From NCBI GenBank assembly GCA_948934525.1, contig CAQZSK010000006.1, positions 1 through 64,000 of the forward strand: a DNA stretch of 64,000 nt. The letters run 5' to 3'. Numbering within the stretch: the stretch's first letter is position 1; each line of letters starts with the position of its first letter. The position numbers and the translations under genes are program-made. Positions 34,611 to 42,723 of the stretch are shown here, piece by piece. Under the pieces are notes generated by a model. The model made no database searches. It had not been told where the DNA came from and saw only the letters and a program-made list of their open reading frames with translations. Origin of the DNA: an uncultured Clostridia bacterium (lineage in GTDB: Bacteria; Bacillota; Clostridia; TANB77; CAG-508).

Positions 34611-35123
34611 ATGAAAGACATAGCAAGTTTATCACACAGCAGTTGGAATTGCAAATACCACATAGTATTTGCTCCTAAATATAGAAGAATGGCAATATGT
34701 GGGAAAATAAGACAAGATATAGGAGTAATTTTAAGGAGATTATGTGAGTAGAAAGGAGTAGAAATAATAGAAGCAGAATTGTGTGTAGACCATGTACACA
34801 TGTTAGTTAGCATACCACCAAAATATAGTGTGGCACAAATAATAGGATATTTAAAAGAAAAGAGTAGTCTTATGATATTTGATAGACATGCGAATATGAG
34901 GTATAAATATGGAAATAGGCACTTTTGGTGTAGAGGATATTATGTAGATACAGTAGGCAAAAATAAAAAAATAATAGAAGAGTATATAAAGAAACAGTTA
35001 CAAGAAGATATAGCAACAGATCAAATAAGTATTAAAGAATATGTAGATCCATTTGAAAAAGAACAGAAAGAAAAAGAGAGAAAGATAAAGATAAAGAAGG
35101 GATTAGGACCACTTAAGTGGTAG
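34611..35123 (+). pseudogene. tnpA: IS200-family transposase TnpA with an internal amber codon
   Basis: The frame from 34611 encodes a full Y1 HUH transposase except for TAG at 34749-34751, codon 47, in LCE(stop)KGVEI. The HUH motif is VDHVHMLV and the catalytic Tyr lies in WCRGYYVDTVG. The rest is intact to a 170-residue length, so the single nonsense change is recent or is an error. The part after the stop has no good ribosome site, so the element is probably inactive here unless mobilised in trans. Confidence 0.88.
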
Positions 35124-35272
35124 CCTGAGTAAGAAATGCGGTTGGCAAACCATTCGGTAGGGCTTAAGCCCAGAAGTGCTAGTACAAAAGCCTTTTAGGC
35201 TAAGAGCAAACCACCCGTTTTACGGGTGGTTATGATTTGTAAAACTTGTATAAATTCTACTGTTTTTTAATT

Positions 35273-35659
35273 TTAGGTTTTGCAATAAGGGAAGCAAGAT
35301 ATCCAAAGAATATAGCTGCTGCAATTCCGGCCTGCTGATGCTTTCACACCACCAATAAAAGCTCCTAAAAGTCCAGAATTTTGAACTTCTTGCATAGCAC
35401 CTTTTGCAAGGTTTGCACCAAATCCAGTAAGTGGTACAGTAGCACCTGCTCCTGCAAAATCAATTAAGTATTTGTAAATTCCAAGCCCGCCTAAAATAGC
35501 ACCAACAGTTACAAAAAGTACTAAAATCCTAGCAGGAGTTAGCTTTGTTTTATCAATTAGAATCTGACCAATGACACAAATTAATCCACCCACAACGAAG
35601 CATTTTAATAAGCCCATCCAGTCAATACTTTGTAAAAATTCCATTTCATTATCCTCCAT
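35273..35659 (-). CDS. spoVAE: stage V sporulation protein AE, C-terminus frameshifted
   Basis: SpoVAE is a membrane component of the channel that moves dipicolinic acid into and out of spores. Hydrophobic helices and GAGATVPLTGFGANLAKGAM are diagnostic. The frame ends with a non-family tail after GGVKASAG; inserting or removing one base near 35333 (GCAGGCCGG instead of GCAGCCGG) restores the usual ending (GIAAAIFFGYLASLIAKPK) to a stop at 35257. The change would alter the last helix. An assembly error is quite possible. It is the last gene of spoVAC-AD-AE, with a palindromic element between AD and AE. Confidence 0.88.
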   Translation of the reverse strand: MEDNEMEFLQSIDWMGLLKCFVVGGLICVIGQILIDKTKLTPARILVLFVTVGAILGGLGIYKYLIDFAGAGATVPLTGFGANLAKGAMQEVQNSGLLGAFIGGVKASAGRNCSSYILWISCFPYCKT

Positions 35660-35669
35660 TTTGTAAGTT

Positions 35670-35770
35670 TGTCAGTTTGGGGACGTTAGTTTAACTGACA
35701 TCTGCTTCTTAACTGACAATTTTCCACTTTTTAACAAAATGTCAGTTAAACTAACGTCCCCAAACTGACA
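35670..35770. repeat. dispersed palindromic element, copy 4 (TGTCAG type)
   Basis: The same architecture as the pfl copy: a TGTCAGTTTGGGGACGTTAG unit closing in AACTGACA, mirrored at the other end. It is located between spoVAD and spoVAE, inside the operon. Confidence 0.85.
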
Positions 35771-35771
35771 A

Positions 35772-36776
35772 TTAATTTTCAATACTAATTGCATGTGCAA
35801 TACCAGGAATGCTTTCACCTTGTTGAGCGCTCATAGAGTTCATTAAAGCACCAGTAGCAATTAATAAAATCTTATTTAGTTTCTTTTCTTGTAATTGTTT
35901 ATAAAAATAACCAGAGAAAGTAGTACCAACACAAGCGCATCCACTTCCACCAGAGTGAGTATCCTGATTTTCTTTATCAAAAATAAGTACACCACAATCG
36001 TTGTAATTACTTTTAATGTTGTAACCTTTTGTTTCAGCAAGTTCTACTAAGATTTCTTTTCCAATATATCCTAAATCACCTGTAACAATGGCATCATAAT
36101 AGCTTGGCTTACGACCAGTATCTCTAAAATGTGTAATTAAAGTGTCTAATGCTGCAGGTGCCATAGCTGCTCCCATATTATTAGCATCTTTAATTCCCAT
36201 ATCCACTATTTTACCAGGGGTTATCATGGTAATAAATGGACCAGTACCATTTGCTCCTACTACAGCTGCTCCTGAACCTGTAACAGTCCATTGGGCAGAT
36301 TGTGGTCTTTGATTTCCAAGTTCTAATGGAAAACGGAATTGTTTTTCAGCACTACAAAAGTGACTTGAGGTGGCACATAATACATTTTTGGCTGCACCAG
36401 ATTCCACAAAAACGCTTCCTAAACATAAGCTTTCTACAAAAGTGGAACAAGCACCAAATACTCCAAAAAAAGGAATATTTAATTCACGTAAACCAAAACT
36501 AGAAGAAATACATTGATTTAATAAATCTCCAGCAAAACAATAGTCGATATCAGTAGCAGCTATTCCAGATTTAGTAACAGCCATACCAACCGTTTCTTTA
36601 ATAATTTTGCTTTCTGCTTTTTCCCAAGTTTTTTCACCCCAAAACTCATCGTCTAAGCATTGATCAAAATATTTAGCAAGAGGCCCCTGAGCTTCTTTAG
36701 GGCCAACGATACTAGCAGTAGACAAGATAGTAGGGGGATTGTCAAATTGTATTGTTTGTGTTCCTAATCGTTTCAT
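35772..36776 (-). CDS. spoVAD: stage V sporulation protein AD
   Basis: SpoVAD binds dipicolinic acid and has a thiolase-like fold. At 334 residues it is of the usual length. Typical segments are IVGPKEAQGPLAKYFDQ, FGVFGACSTFVESL (thiolase-like Cys region), ATSSHFCSAEKQFRFP, NQRPQSAQWTVTGSGAAV and SGGSGCACVGTTFSGYF. It lies between spoVAC and spoVAE in the conserved three-gene order of Clostridia. Confidence 0.97.
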   Translation of the reverse strand: MKRLGTQTIQFDNPPTILSTASIVGPKEAQGPLAKYFDQCLDDEFWGEKTWEKAESKIIKETVGMAVTKSGIAATDIDYCFAGDLLNQCISSSFGLRELNIPFFGVFGACSTFVESLCLGSVFVESGAAKNVLCATSSHFCSAEKQFRFPLELGNQRPQSAQWTVTGSGAAVVGANGTGPFITMITPGKIVDMGIKDANNMGAAMAPAALDTLITHFRDTGRKPSYYDAIVTGDLGYIGKEILVELAETKGYNIKSNYNDCGVLIFDKENQDTHSGGSGCACVGTTFSGYFYKQLQEKKLNKILLIATGALMNSMSAQQGESIPGIAHAISIEN

Positions 36777-36806
36777 AAAATTCTTTTACACTCCTTTAAA
36801 CAAGAT

Positions 36807-37253
36807 TTAGCATATGAAGAAGGTGGCAATAATACCAATGATGACAGAAGCAGATATACCAAATACAAGTACAGGACCTGCTACAGTAAACATTTTTCCA
36901 CCAACTCCCATAACATATCCTTCTGATTTGTATTCAATAGCAGGGGAAACAATAGAGTTTGCAAATCCAGTAATTGGAACTAAAGAACCAGCTCCTGCAA
37001 ATTTTCCTATCTTATTAAATACATTTAATCCTGTTAGAATAGCAGAAATGGCAATTAAAATAATAGAGACAACTGTTGATGCTGAAGTTTGGTCCATTCC
37101 TTGATATTGGCAAAAATCCATTATGATTTGTCCAATAGAGCAAATGAGTCCACCTACCCAAAAAGCATTAAAGCAGTTTTTTAGAATAGGGGAATTAGGC
37201 GATTTTTGATCAACATAATCGCTATATTCTTGTTTTGTTTCAATTGGCTTCAT
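36807..37253 (-). CDS. spoVAC: stage V sporulation protein AC
   Basis: A 148-residue membrane protein of the spore dipicolinic acid channel, with four hydrophobic segments and the NCFNAFWVGGLICSIGQ and GSLVPITGFANSIVSPAIE motifs. In Bacillus SpoVAC acts as a mechanosensitive channel during germination. It is the first spoVA gene, only 15 bases after the dodecin gene, so the two may share a transcript. Confidence 0.97.
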   Translation of the reverse strand: MKPIETKQEYSDYVDQKSPNSPILKNCFNAFWVGGLICSIGQIIMDFCQYQGMDQTSASTVVSIILIAISAILTGLNVFNKIGKFAGAGSLVPITGFANSIVSPAIEYKSEGYVMGVGGKMFTVAGPVLVFGISASVIIGIIATFFIC

Positions 37254-37268
37254 TTAAAATTCTCCTTT

Positions 37269-37484
37269 CTAGTTATCTCTATCTCTATCGATAACAAAAG
37301 ACAAATCTAAATCTACATAGTATTGTACTAATTTTTTTCCTTCTATTTTAGCTCTTTGATCTAAAATTTTAACACAAGATAAATAGTCAATTGTTTTAGC
37401 TGCTTCACTTACTGCTTGTACAACAGCATCTTTCCAAGAAACAGTAGATGTTCCTGTAATAATTAAATGTTTTTCTATACCCAT
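37269..37484 (-). CDS. dodecin family protein
   Basis: A 71-residue small flavin-binding or related dodecameric protein. The SWKDAVVQAVSEAAKTI helix and the beta strands ending in YYVDLDLSFVID match dodecins. GGAGG precedes the ATG. It sits directly upstream of spoVAC on the same strand, a placement that suggests forespore expression (inference). Confidence 0.85.
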   Translation of the reverse strand: MGIEKHLIITGTSTVSWKDAVVQAVSEAAKTIDYLSCVKILDQRAKIEGKKLVQYYVDLDLSFVIDRDRDN

Positions 37485-37566
37485 TTAAAATCAACCTCCA
37501 AAAAATTATTTAACTAATTCTATGTTTTCCAAAAAAGTAGAATTTATACAAAAATTACAAAAATAT

Positions 37567-37989
37567 TTATTTGCTTTCTTCTTTTGGATAAATGGAAGAT
37601 AATTCTTTTTGGGTACTCATTAAAAATTCAAAAGCTTCTTTAAAGGTTAAATTATCAAAATCAAGAGAAAGAATTTTTGAAATCATGGATTTCAATTTTT
37701 CATTATTGGAATAGTCAGAATAATTTTCGATAACACCATAAGTGTCATCTACAAATTGAAAGGGAATAGAAAGAGCTTCTAAAAGACGCACATAACGTTC
37801 ACGACAAGAAACAGGAAAACCTACTTTTTCAATTTCCTCATTTAGCTTTCCAAGATTTAATTTAAGAGCAACTGATAATCTAATAGCATCTTCTCCAAGT
37901 GCTAAATAGAAAATACCAGCTTTAAATAAATAGACAGCATCAGAATTTTTTTCTTTTAATTTTAAATATTTAGAATATAATTTACTCAT
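37567..37989 (-). CDS. stand-alone MutS domain I-like protein
   Basis: A 140-residue protein whose first 80 residues resemble the N-terminal mismatch-recognition domain of MutS: YLKLKEKNSDAVYLFKAG, then FYLALGEDAIRLS where MutS has GDFYEMF(G/Y)(E/D)DA, then VGFPVSCRERYVRLLEAL, matching the AGIPYHAVENYLAKLV segment. The mismatch-wedging Phe-X-Glu motif is changed to Phe-Tyr-Leu, so the Glu is missing, and no ATPase or clamp domain is present. It lies upstream of dodecin and spoVAC. The role is unknown; the fold assignment is from alignment by eye. Confidence 0.6.
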   Translation of the reverse strand: MSKLYSKYLKLKEKNSDAVYLFKAGIFYLALGEDAIRLSVALKLNLGKLNEEIEKVGFPVSCRERYVRLLEALSIPFQFVDDTYGVIENYSDYSNNEKLKSMISKILSLDFDNLTFKEAFEFLMSTQKELSSIYPKEESK

Positions 37990-38218
37990 AATAAAAAGTA
38001 CCTCCTTAAATTAGTGGGATTGATCACAGTTTAAGAAAAGTACAATAATTGACACAAAAATATAAAAAATCTTAATATTTTATTATTTCCTTCATTTTAC
38101 ACGAATATATGACAAAATCATTATAACAGAAAAAAATATTTTAGTAAATGGTATTCACTAAAAAATAAACTTATGATATAGTTGTAATATCATAAAAATG
38201 AAGGAGAATACAAAAAAT

Positions 38219-39964
38219 ATGTCAGAAAATGAAATGAATGAAAATATGCCAAAACATACGGCTAAACCAAAAAGAAGTAGAAAGAAGAAAAAAGGAAATG
38301 CAGCTTTAAAGTTTCTTGGTGTAATTGCATTGTTAGCAGTTATCGCAGGTGTTGTCTTTTATTTTGCATTTATCCATTTACAAGAAGTAAAAAATGAAAG
38401 AACCAATTTAATTATTAATAATAGGAATATGACAGAAAGTTTGAAATCAGATGTTTTAATTGAAAATGGTGTTGTTTATATTTCAAGTAAAGATATAGGA
38501 AACTTTTTCGATTCTAGTATTTATTATGATAACAAATATGACCAAATTATCACAAGCTCTTATAATAAATTAGCAGCAATGCCAGTGGGAAAAACACAAA
38601 TTCAAGTAAATAGTAGTAATATGACGATTAAAGCACCAGTAGTCAAAAAAGAAAATAGTTTTTATGTTCCATTTTCAGCTTTAGAAAATGTGTATAATGT
38701 AAAAGTAGATTATCAGGAAGAAACCAATGTTGTAACAGTAGATTCTTTAGATAGAGATTATAAAATTGCAACAGCAGGTAAAAAGACAAGAGTTAAACAA
38801 AAACCAAGTGGATTCTCCAAAACAGTAGCAATTGTAGAACAAGGGGAAAGTTTTGTTATTGCAAATCGTGAAGATTATCCTATACCAAATGGATGGATAA
38901 GAATAAGAACAGAAAATGGAGTATTAGGATATGTAAAAGACAATAAAATGGGGCAAATTAATACTATCCGCGAAGCAATAAAAGAGCAGAAGAAAATAGA
39001 GGGACCTATTAGTTTAGTTTGGGATTATTATTCAGAATATGTGACAGCACCAGATAGAAGCGGGACAACGATTAAAGGCGTAAATGTAGTTTCTCCAACA
39101 TGTTTTATTTTAAAAAGATTAGGTAAAGGTGCAGTAGAAGAAAATGTTGGAGAACAGGGTAAAAACTATATAGCCTGGGCAAAGCAAAATGGATATAAGG
39201 TGTGGCCAAGTATTTCAAACAATTCCTATATTGACACAACTGCAGAGATAATGAGAGACTATAAACTAAGAGAGAAATTAATTAATCAAATTATAGAGTA
39301 TGTAACTGAGTATCAATTAGATGGAATTAATATTGACTTTGAAAATATGTATGCAGAAGATAAAGACAATTTTTCACAATTTTTAGTGGAATTAAGACCA
39401 AGACTAAATGAAATTGGAGCAGTACTTTCCGTAGATGTTACAGCACCTGATGGTGGAGAAACTTGGTCAATGTGTTATGATAGAAATACCATTGCAAAGG
39501 TAGCAGATTATATTATTTTCATGGGATATGATCAATATGGAGTGTCTTCTACAAAATCAGGAACAACAGCAGGTGGAGATTGGGTAGAAACGAATATTAA
39601 AAAGTTCTTAGGACAAGAAGGAGTTAGCCCAGACAAGCTAATTTTAGGAATTCCATTTTACACAAGGCTTTGGGTAGAAAGAAATGGAAAAATTTCTTCA
39701 AGAGAGGTTAAATTGATGAAGGATATAGATAAAGTATTACCTGCAAATGTAAAAAAAGAATGGGATGAAAATTTAAAACAAAATTATGTAGAATATAAGC
39801 AAAATGGAGCAACTTATAAAATGTGGATAGAAGATGAAAAATCTATTGAAGCAAAGTTAGACCTTATTAGCCAATACCAGCTAGGAGGAGCAGCCTTTTG
39901 GAGCAAAGACATGGAGCCAAATAGTATATGGAATTTAGTTTCTACTAAATTAGGAATTGAATAA
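38219..39964 (+). CDS. GH18-family glycosyl hydrolase with SH3-like and stalk domains (spore-type)
   Basis: A 581-residue membrane-anchored protein. A basic N-terminus and one membrane segment (about 35-57) precede a copper-amine-oxidase-like stalk domain (about 75-180), a bacterial SH3-like domain (about 185-245), and a GH18 domain (about 265-580). The catalytic signature DxxDxDxE is DGINIDFEN; VAPDGG and MGYDQYG also fit. Such proteins bind or cut peptidoglycan and spore cortex (YaaH-type). The ATG at 38219 has AAGGAG upstream; the ATG 7 codons before it has no ribosome site. It is divergent from the MutS-I-like/spoVA genes. Confidence 0.88.
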   Translation: MSENEMNENMPKHTAKPKRSRKKKKGNAALKFLGVIALLAVIAGVVFYFAFIHLQEVKNERTNLIINNRNMTESLKSDVLIENGVVYISSKDIGNFFDSSIYYDNKYDQIITSSYNKLAAMPVGKTQIQVNSSNMTIKAPVVKKENSFYVPFSALENVYNVKVDYQEETNVVTVDSLDRDYKIATAGKKTRVKQKPSGFSKTVAIVEQGESFVIANREDYPIPNGWIRIRTENGVLGYVKDNKMGQINTIREAIKEQKKIEGPISLVWDYYSEYVTAPDRSGTTIKGVNVVSPTCFILKRLGKGAVEENVGEQGKNYIAWAKQNGYKVWPSISNNSYIDTTAEIMRDYKLREKLINQIIEYVTEYQLDGINIDFENMYAEDKDNFSQFLVELRPRLNEIGAVLSVDVTAPDGGETWSMCYDRNTIAKVADYIIFMGYDQYGVSSTKSGTTAGGDWVETNIKKFLGQEGVSPDKLILGIPFYTRLWVERNGKISSREVKLMKDIDKVLPANVKKEWDENLKQNYVEYKQNGATYKMWIEDEKSIEAKLDLISQYQLGGAAFWSKDMEPNSIWNLVSTKLGIE

Positions 39965-39986
39965 AAATAATTCATAAAAGGAAAAG

Positions 39987-40027
39987 CACCCCCATAGAAT
40001 AGTAAAAAATATGGAGGTGTTTTTTGG
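39987..40027 (+). terminator. terminator overlapping the next gene's Shine-Dalgarno site
   Basis: CACCCCCATA pairs with TATGGAGGTG around a 13-base loop, followed by TTTTTTGG. The 3' arm GGAGGTG is the ribosome site of the next gene, and the T tract runs into its start codon. Confidence 0.75.
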
Positions 40028-41037
40028 TGCAAGGGTATTTAAAATTCAAAGAGAAAGATGAAGAATTATATGAAATAGATATTATAGAAGAGCCTTCTGA
40101 TAAAAAAGTAAAAAGGTTAATACAGTTATTGATACATAGCTATTTAGGACTTGTTGTTAAAATAAAGAAATGGTTTCATATTATTACTGTAAAAGAAATC
40201 TATTCAGGGCTTATCTTTATTTTACCAATCTTAAGTTCAGAAAAAGGTATGCAAAAACATCTTAAAAAATGTATTCCGAAAATCAAAAAATTAATGAAAA
40301 AATATCAGATTTCTCAAGTAGTTTTGGCAGAAGAACTAAGGCAAAATGAATTATTGATGCAAATATTTCAAAATAATAGCAATACAGAAAGAAAAATACA
40401 TATTTTAGATGGCAAAGAAGTTATGTTTTATCTCATTAAAGAAATTGTAGAATATATTTCAATTAAGCAGGAAAAAACAATAGAATTAGAAGAGCTATAT
40501 TTGCTGATAAAGCAAGATAATTATCAATATCAGACCAATATTTTATCTTTAGCAGAGCATTTTAAAAATATTAATATTGTAACTCCTTCCTTAAAAACTT
40601 ATCAGAAGCTAGCAAAGCAATTTGAAGAAAAATATGATATTATAATACCAATAACCAATAATAAAAAGAAAAGTTTAAAAAGGGCTAAATGGGTTATCAA
40701 TTTTGACTTGAATGCAGAAGAAATAAAGAAATATGCAATTAATCGAACTGCTACTATTATATATTTAAACAAAGAGGAAATTTATGAAGAAAGTAGTTTT
40801 GAAGGATTACATATTTGCCATGCAGGAATAGATATATCACAAGAGATAAAAGATTTTTTTGATCATCAGGGATTACTAAACCAATGCCCTATTACTATTT
40901 TATACGAAAGTATCATTCAAAATAAAAAAAGTTTTAAACAAGTAAAAGAACAGATGAAAAGAGACTGTGTAAAAATTGAAAAGCTCTATGGGAGAAGAGG
41001 AATACTATCAGATAAAGAATATGCCAAAATGGGGTAG
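40024..41037 (+). CDS. hypothetical protein, 337 residues
   Basis: I do not recognise this protein. It is mostly helical and Lys/Glu/Ile rich, with no signal peptide and one moderately hydrophobic segment near 55-70 that may not span the membrane. The start is TTG at 40024 or GTG at 40027, with GGAGGTG 5-8 bases before. That ribosome site lies inside the terminator of the GH18 gene, so translation depends on readthrough or on a transcript beginning inside the hairpin. The C-terminal part has a FDHQGLLNQCPITILYES segment and a CVKIEKLYGRRG end without known match. It is followed by greA. Confidence 0.7.
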   Translation: MVQGYLKFKEKDEELYEIDIIEEPSDKKVKRLIQLLIHSYLGLVVKIKKWFHIITVKEIYSGLIFILPILSSEKGMQKHLKKCIPKIKKLMKKYQISQVVLAEELRQNELLMQIFQNNSNTERKIHILDGKEVMFYLIKEIVEYISIKQEKTIELEELYLLIKQDNYQYQTNILSLAEHFKNINIVTPSLKTYQKLAKQFEEKYDIIIPITNNKKKSLKRAKWVINFDLNAEEIKKYAINRTATIIYLNKEEIYEESSFEGLHICHAGIDISQEIKDFFDHQGLLNQCPITILYESIIQNKKSFKQVKEQMKRDCVKIEKLYGRRGILSDKEYAKMG

Positions 41038-41061
41038 GAAGGAAATTTTTAAGCCATAGAC

Positions 41062-41090
41062 TTGACAAAATTGAAAATATTGTTTATAGT
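41062..41090 (+). promoter_or_regulatory. sigma-A promoter of greA
   Basis: TTGACA and TATAGT are separated by 17 bases, 86 bases before the greA ATG. Confidence 0.75.
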
Positions 41091-41102
41091 AATACACGTC
41101 AA

Positions 41103-41134
41103 TAACAGATTAGCAAAATAATCTGTTATCATTT
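41103..41134 (+). promoter_or_regulatory. leader hairpin of greA
   Basis: ATAACAGATTA and TAATCTGTTAT pair around a short loop, followed by CATTTTATG, soon after the predicted start of transcription. The T tract is weak, so it could be an attenuator or a stability element. Confidence 0.45.
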
Positions 41135-41176
41135 TATGACAAAAGTTACTATGATTAACTAAAGGAGGAAAGACTC

Positions 41177-41653
41177 ATGGAGGATAAAGAAGTTTTATTA
41201 ACACAAGAAGGATATGACAAATTAGAAAAGGAATTAGATGAATTAAAGACGATCAAGAGAGCAGAAATTGCAGACAGAATAAAGATTGCATTAGGATATG
41301 GGGACTTATCTGAAAATTCTGAATATGATGAAGCAAAAAATGCACAAGCAGAAAATGAAACTAAAATTGCTGAATTAGAAAATAAACTTAGATATGCTAA
41401 AATTATTGATGAATCTGAAATTGATACAAAGACTGTTCAAGTAGGAAATACAGTTAAATTGTTAGATGTAGAATTCAATGAAGAAGTTTGTTATACAATA
41501 GTTGGCTCTACTGAAGTAGATTTAGCACAAAATAGAATTTCTAATGAATCACCAATTGGAGCTGCTATTCTAGGAGCTAAGAAAAACCAAACAATAGAAG
41601 TGCAAGCACCAGCAGGTGTAGTTCAATATAAAGTATTATCTATCACAAAATAA
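41177..41653 (+). CDS. greA: transcription elongation factor GreA
   Basis: It rescues stalled RNA polymerase by stimulating transcript cleavage. At 158 residues it has the usual length. The N-terminal coiled coil carries the acidic tip (GYGDLSENSEYDEAKNAQA), and the C-terminal FKBP-like domain ends VEAPAGVVQYKVLSI-like. AAAGGAGG precedes the ATG. It has its own promoter and a palindromic element directly after the stop. Confidence 0.98.
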   Translation: MEDKEVLLTQEGYDKLEKELDELKTIKRAEIADRIKIALGYGDLSENSEYDEAKNAQAENETKIAELENKLRYAKIIDESEIDTKTVQVGNTVKLLDVEFNEEVCYTIVGSTEVDLAQNRISNESPIGAAILGAKKNQTIEVQAPAGVVQYKVLSITK

Positions 41654-41706
41654 TGTCGCACTTGGGGACGTTAGTTTATGCGACATGTGTCCCTGAGTAC
41701 GACACT
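41654..41706. repeat. dispersed palindromic element, copy 5 (TGTCGCA type)
   Basis: TGTCGCACTTGGGGACGTTA with closing TGCGACA, then a partial TGTGTCCC...CGACA part. It starts at the last base of the greA stop region and uses the alternative TGTCGCA/TGCGACA stem while keeping the GGGGACGTTAG core. Confidence 0.8.
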
Positions 41707-41710
41707 GTAA

Positions 41711-41747
41711 AAAATACACACTTGATTTAAAGTGTGTATTTTTGATT
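41711..41747. terminator. bidirectional terminator between greA and deoD
   Basis: AATACACACTT pairs with AAGTGTGTATT around GATTTA, with A-rich and T-rich flanks, between convergent genes. Confidence 0.8.
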
Positions 41748-41763
41748 TCGCATAGATCATTTT

Positions 41764-42474
41764 TTATATACTTTCTAATGCTAGCCTTATCATATCGTTT
41801 AAAGATTTTTCTCTTTCTTCAGAAGTACTTTCTTGTTGCTTATAATAAGAATCTACAACTGTTAGTAGACAAGAAGCTTGTTTCTTAAAATAATTAGCCA
41901 TATAAAATAAAGCAAAAGCTTCCATCTCACAAGCAATAATATTCAAGTTTTTTGGAAAACGATTAATGAAGGCAGGAATATCTTCTAAATATCCATCAAA
42001 ACATTCATTACACAAAGTGTTTCCCTTCACATAAGGAATACTAATTTCTTTTGCAGTATTTTCGATCTGAACATTTAATTCTTCACTTGCATTTGCGATA
42101 TGACAATCTGTTTCGTTCCAAGCATAAGCAAAATTTCCCTCTGTATAAGATTTATCTACTAAGATAGTATCAAATAAATTTAAATCATTGTTGTAAGCTC
42201 CACAAGAACCAATACGAATAATTTTTTCCACATCATAAAATTTGAATAATTCATAAGAATAAATTCCCATACTAGGCATTCCCATTCCAGAAGAAAAGAC
42301 AGTTACTTCTTTTCCATGATAAGTACCTGTATAGGCAAGCATATTTCTAACAGTATTTACTAATCTAGCATTTTCTAGAAAGTTTTCTGCAATGTATTTA
42401 GCACGTAAAGGGTCACCAGGCATTAATACAGTTTTTGCAATATCTTCTTTTTTGGCATTACAATGAATTGACAT
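41764..42474 (-). CDS. deoD: purine-nucleoside phosphorylase, DeoD type
   Basis: It cleaves purine nucleosides with phosphate in salvage. The 236-residue protein has MSIHCNAKKEDIAKTVLMPGDPLRAKYIAE, the GMGMPSMGIYSYEL motif and IACEMEAFALFYMA near the active site. The start is the ATG at 42474, with GAGGAGGAA 8 bases before; the frame extends 33 codons upstream but that part is AT-rich leader without a ribosome site. It is divergent from pyrG. Confidence 0.96.
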   Translation of the reverse strand: MSIHCNAKKEDIAKTVLMPGDPLRAKYIAENFLENARLVNTVRNMLAYTGTYHGKEVTVFSSGMGMPSMGIYSYELFKFYDVEKIIRIGSCGAYNNDLNLFDTILVDKSYTEGNFAYAWNETDCHIANASEELNVQIENTAKEISIPYVKGNTLCNECFDGYLEDIPAFINRFPKNLNIIACEMEAFALFYMANYFKKQASCLLTVVDSYYKQQESTSEEREKSLNDMIRLALESI

Positions 42475-42580
42475 TTTTATTTCCTCCTCACAAGTAATTA
42501 GGTATTTTTTACTAATATATTTTTCAGTAAAAAGATTATATAATGAAAATAAAAAAATAGCAAATATTTTCATTTCGATC

Positions 42581-42610
42581 TTGACAATAGATAAATAACA
42601 GTGATAGTAT
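42581..42610 (+). promoter_or_regulatory. candidate sigma-A promoter of pyrG
   Basis: TTGACA is followed after 18 bases by TAGTAT, placing the transcript start just before the attenuator hairpin. Confidence 0.6.
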
Positions 42611-42619
42611 TAAAACCAT

Positions 42620-42673
42620 AATAGATTTAAAAAAAACCCAATTTTTCGGTTTGATTTTAAGTCTATTTTTTTC
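42620..42673 (+). terminator. pyrG leader attenuator
   Basis: ATAGATTTAAAA and TTTTAAGTCTAT form the base of a long hairpin with AACC/GGTT above and seven T residues below, between promoter and pyrG. An intrinsic terminator in this leader is the hallmark of CTP-controlled pyrG attenuation in Gram-positive bacteria. A GGG-start reiteration signal was not clearly visible. Confidence 0.75.
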
Positions 42674-42723
42674 GTTTTAGGAAAAAATATCAATGTTTAA
42701 AGTAGGAATAAAGGAGGTAAGTT

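Larger units (their letters stand above)
34488..35233 (+). mobile_element. IS200-family (IS200/IS605) insertion sequence
   Basis: It is bounded by a left hairpin ACCCCCTG-TTTTA-CAGGGGGT (34491-34511) and a right hairpin ACCACCCG-TTTTA-CGGGTGGT (35210-35230), each next to a second short stem (AGCTTTTAGCT and AGCCTTTTAGGCT). An interior 15-bp inverted repeat (ATGGTTTGCCAACCG at 34564-34578, complement at 35139-35153) flanks the transposase gene. There is a single tnpA-type gene and no tnpB. Such elements move by single-strand transposition and have no terminal inverted repeats. It sits directly after the second FGE-like gene and near the spoVA operon. Confidence 0.85.
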
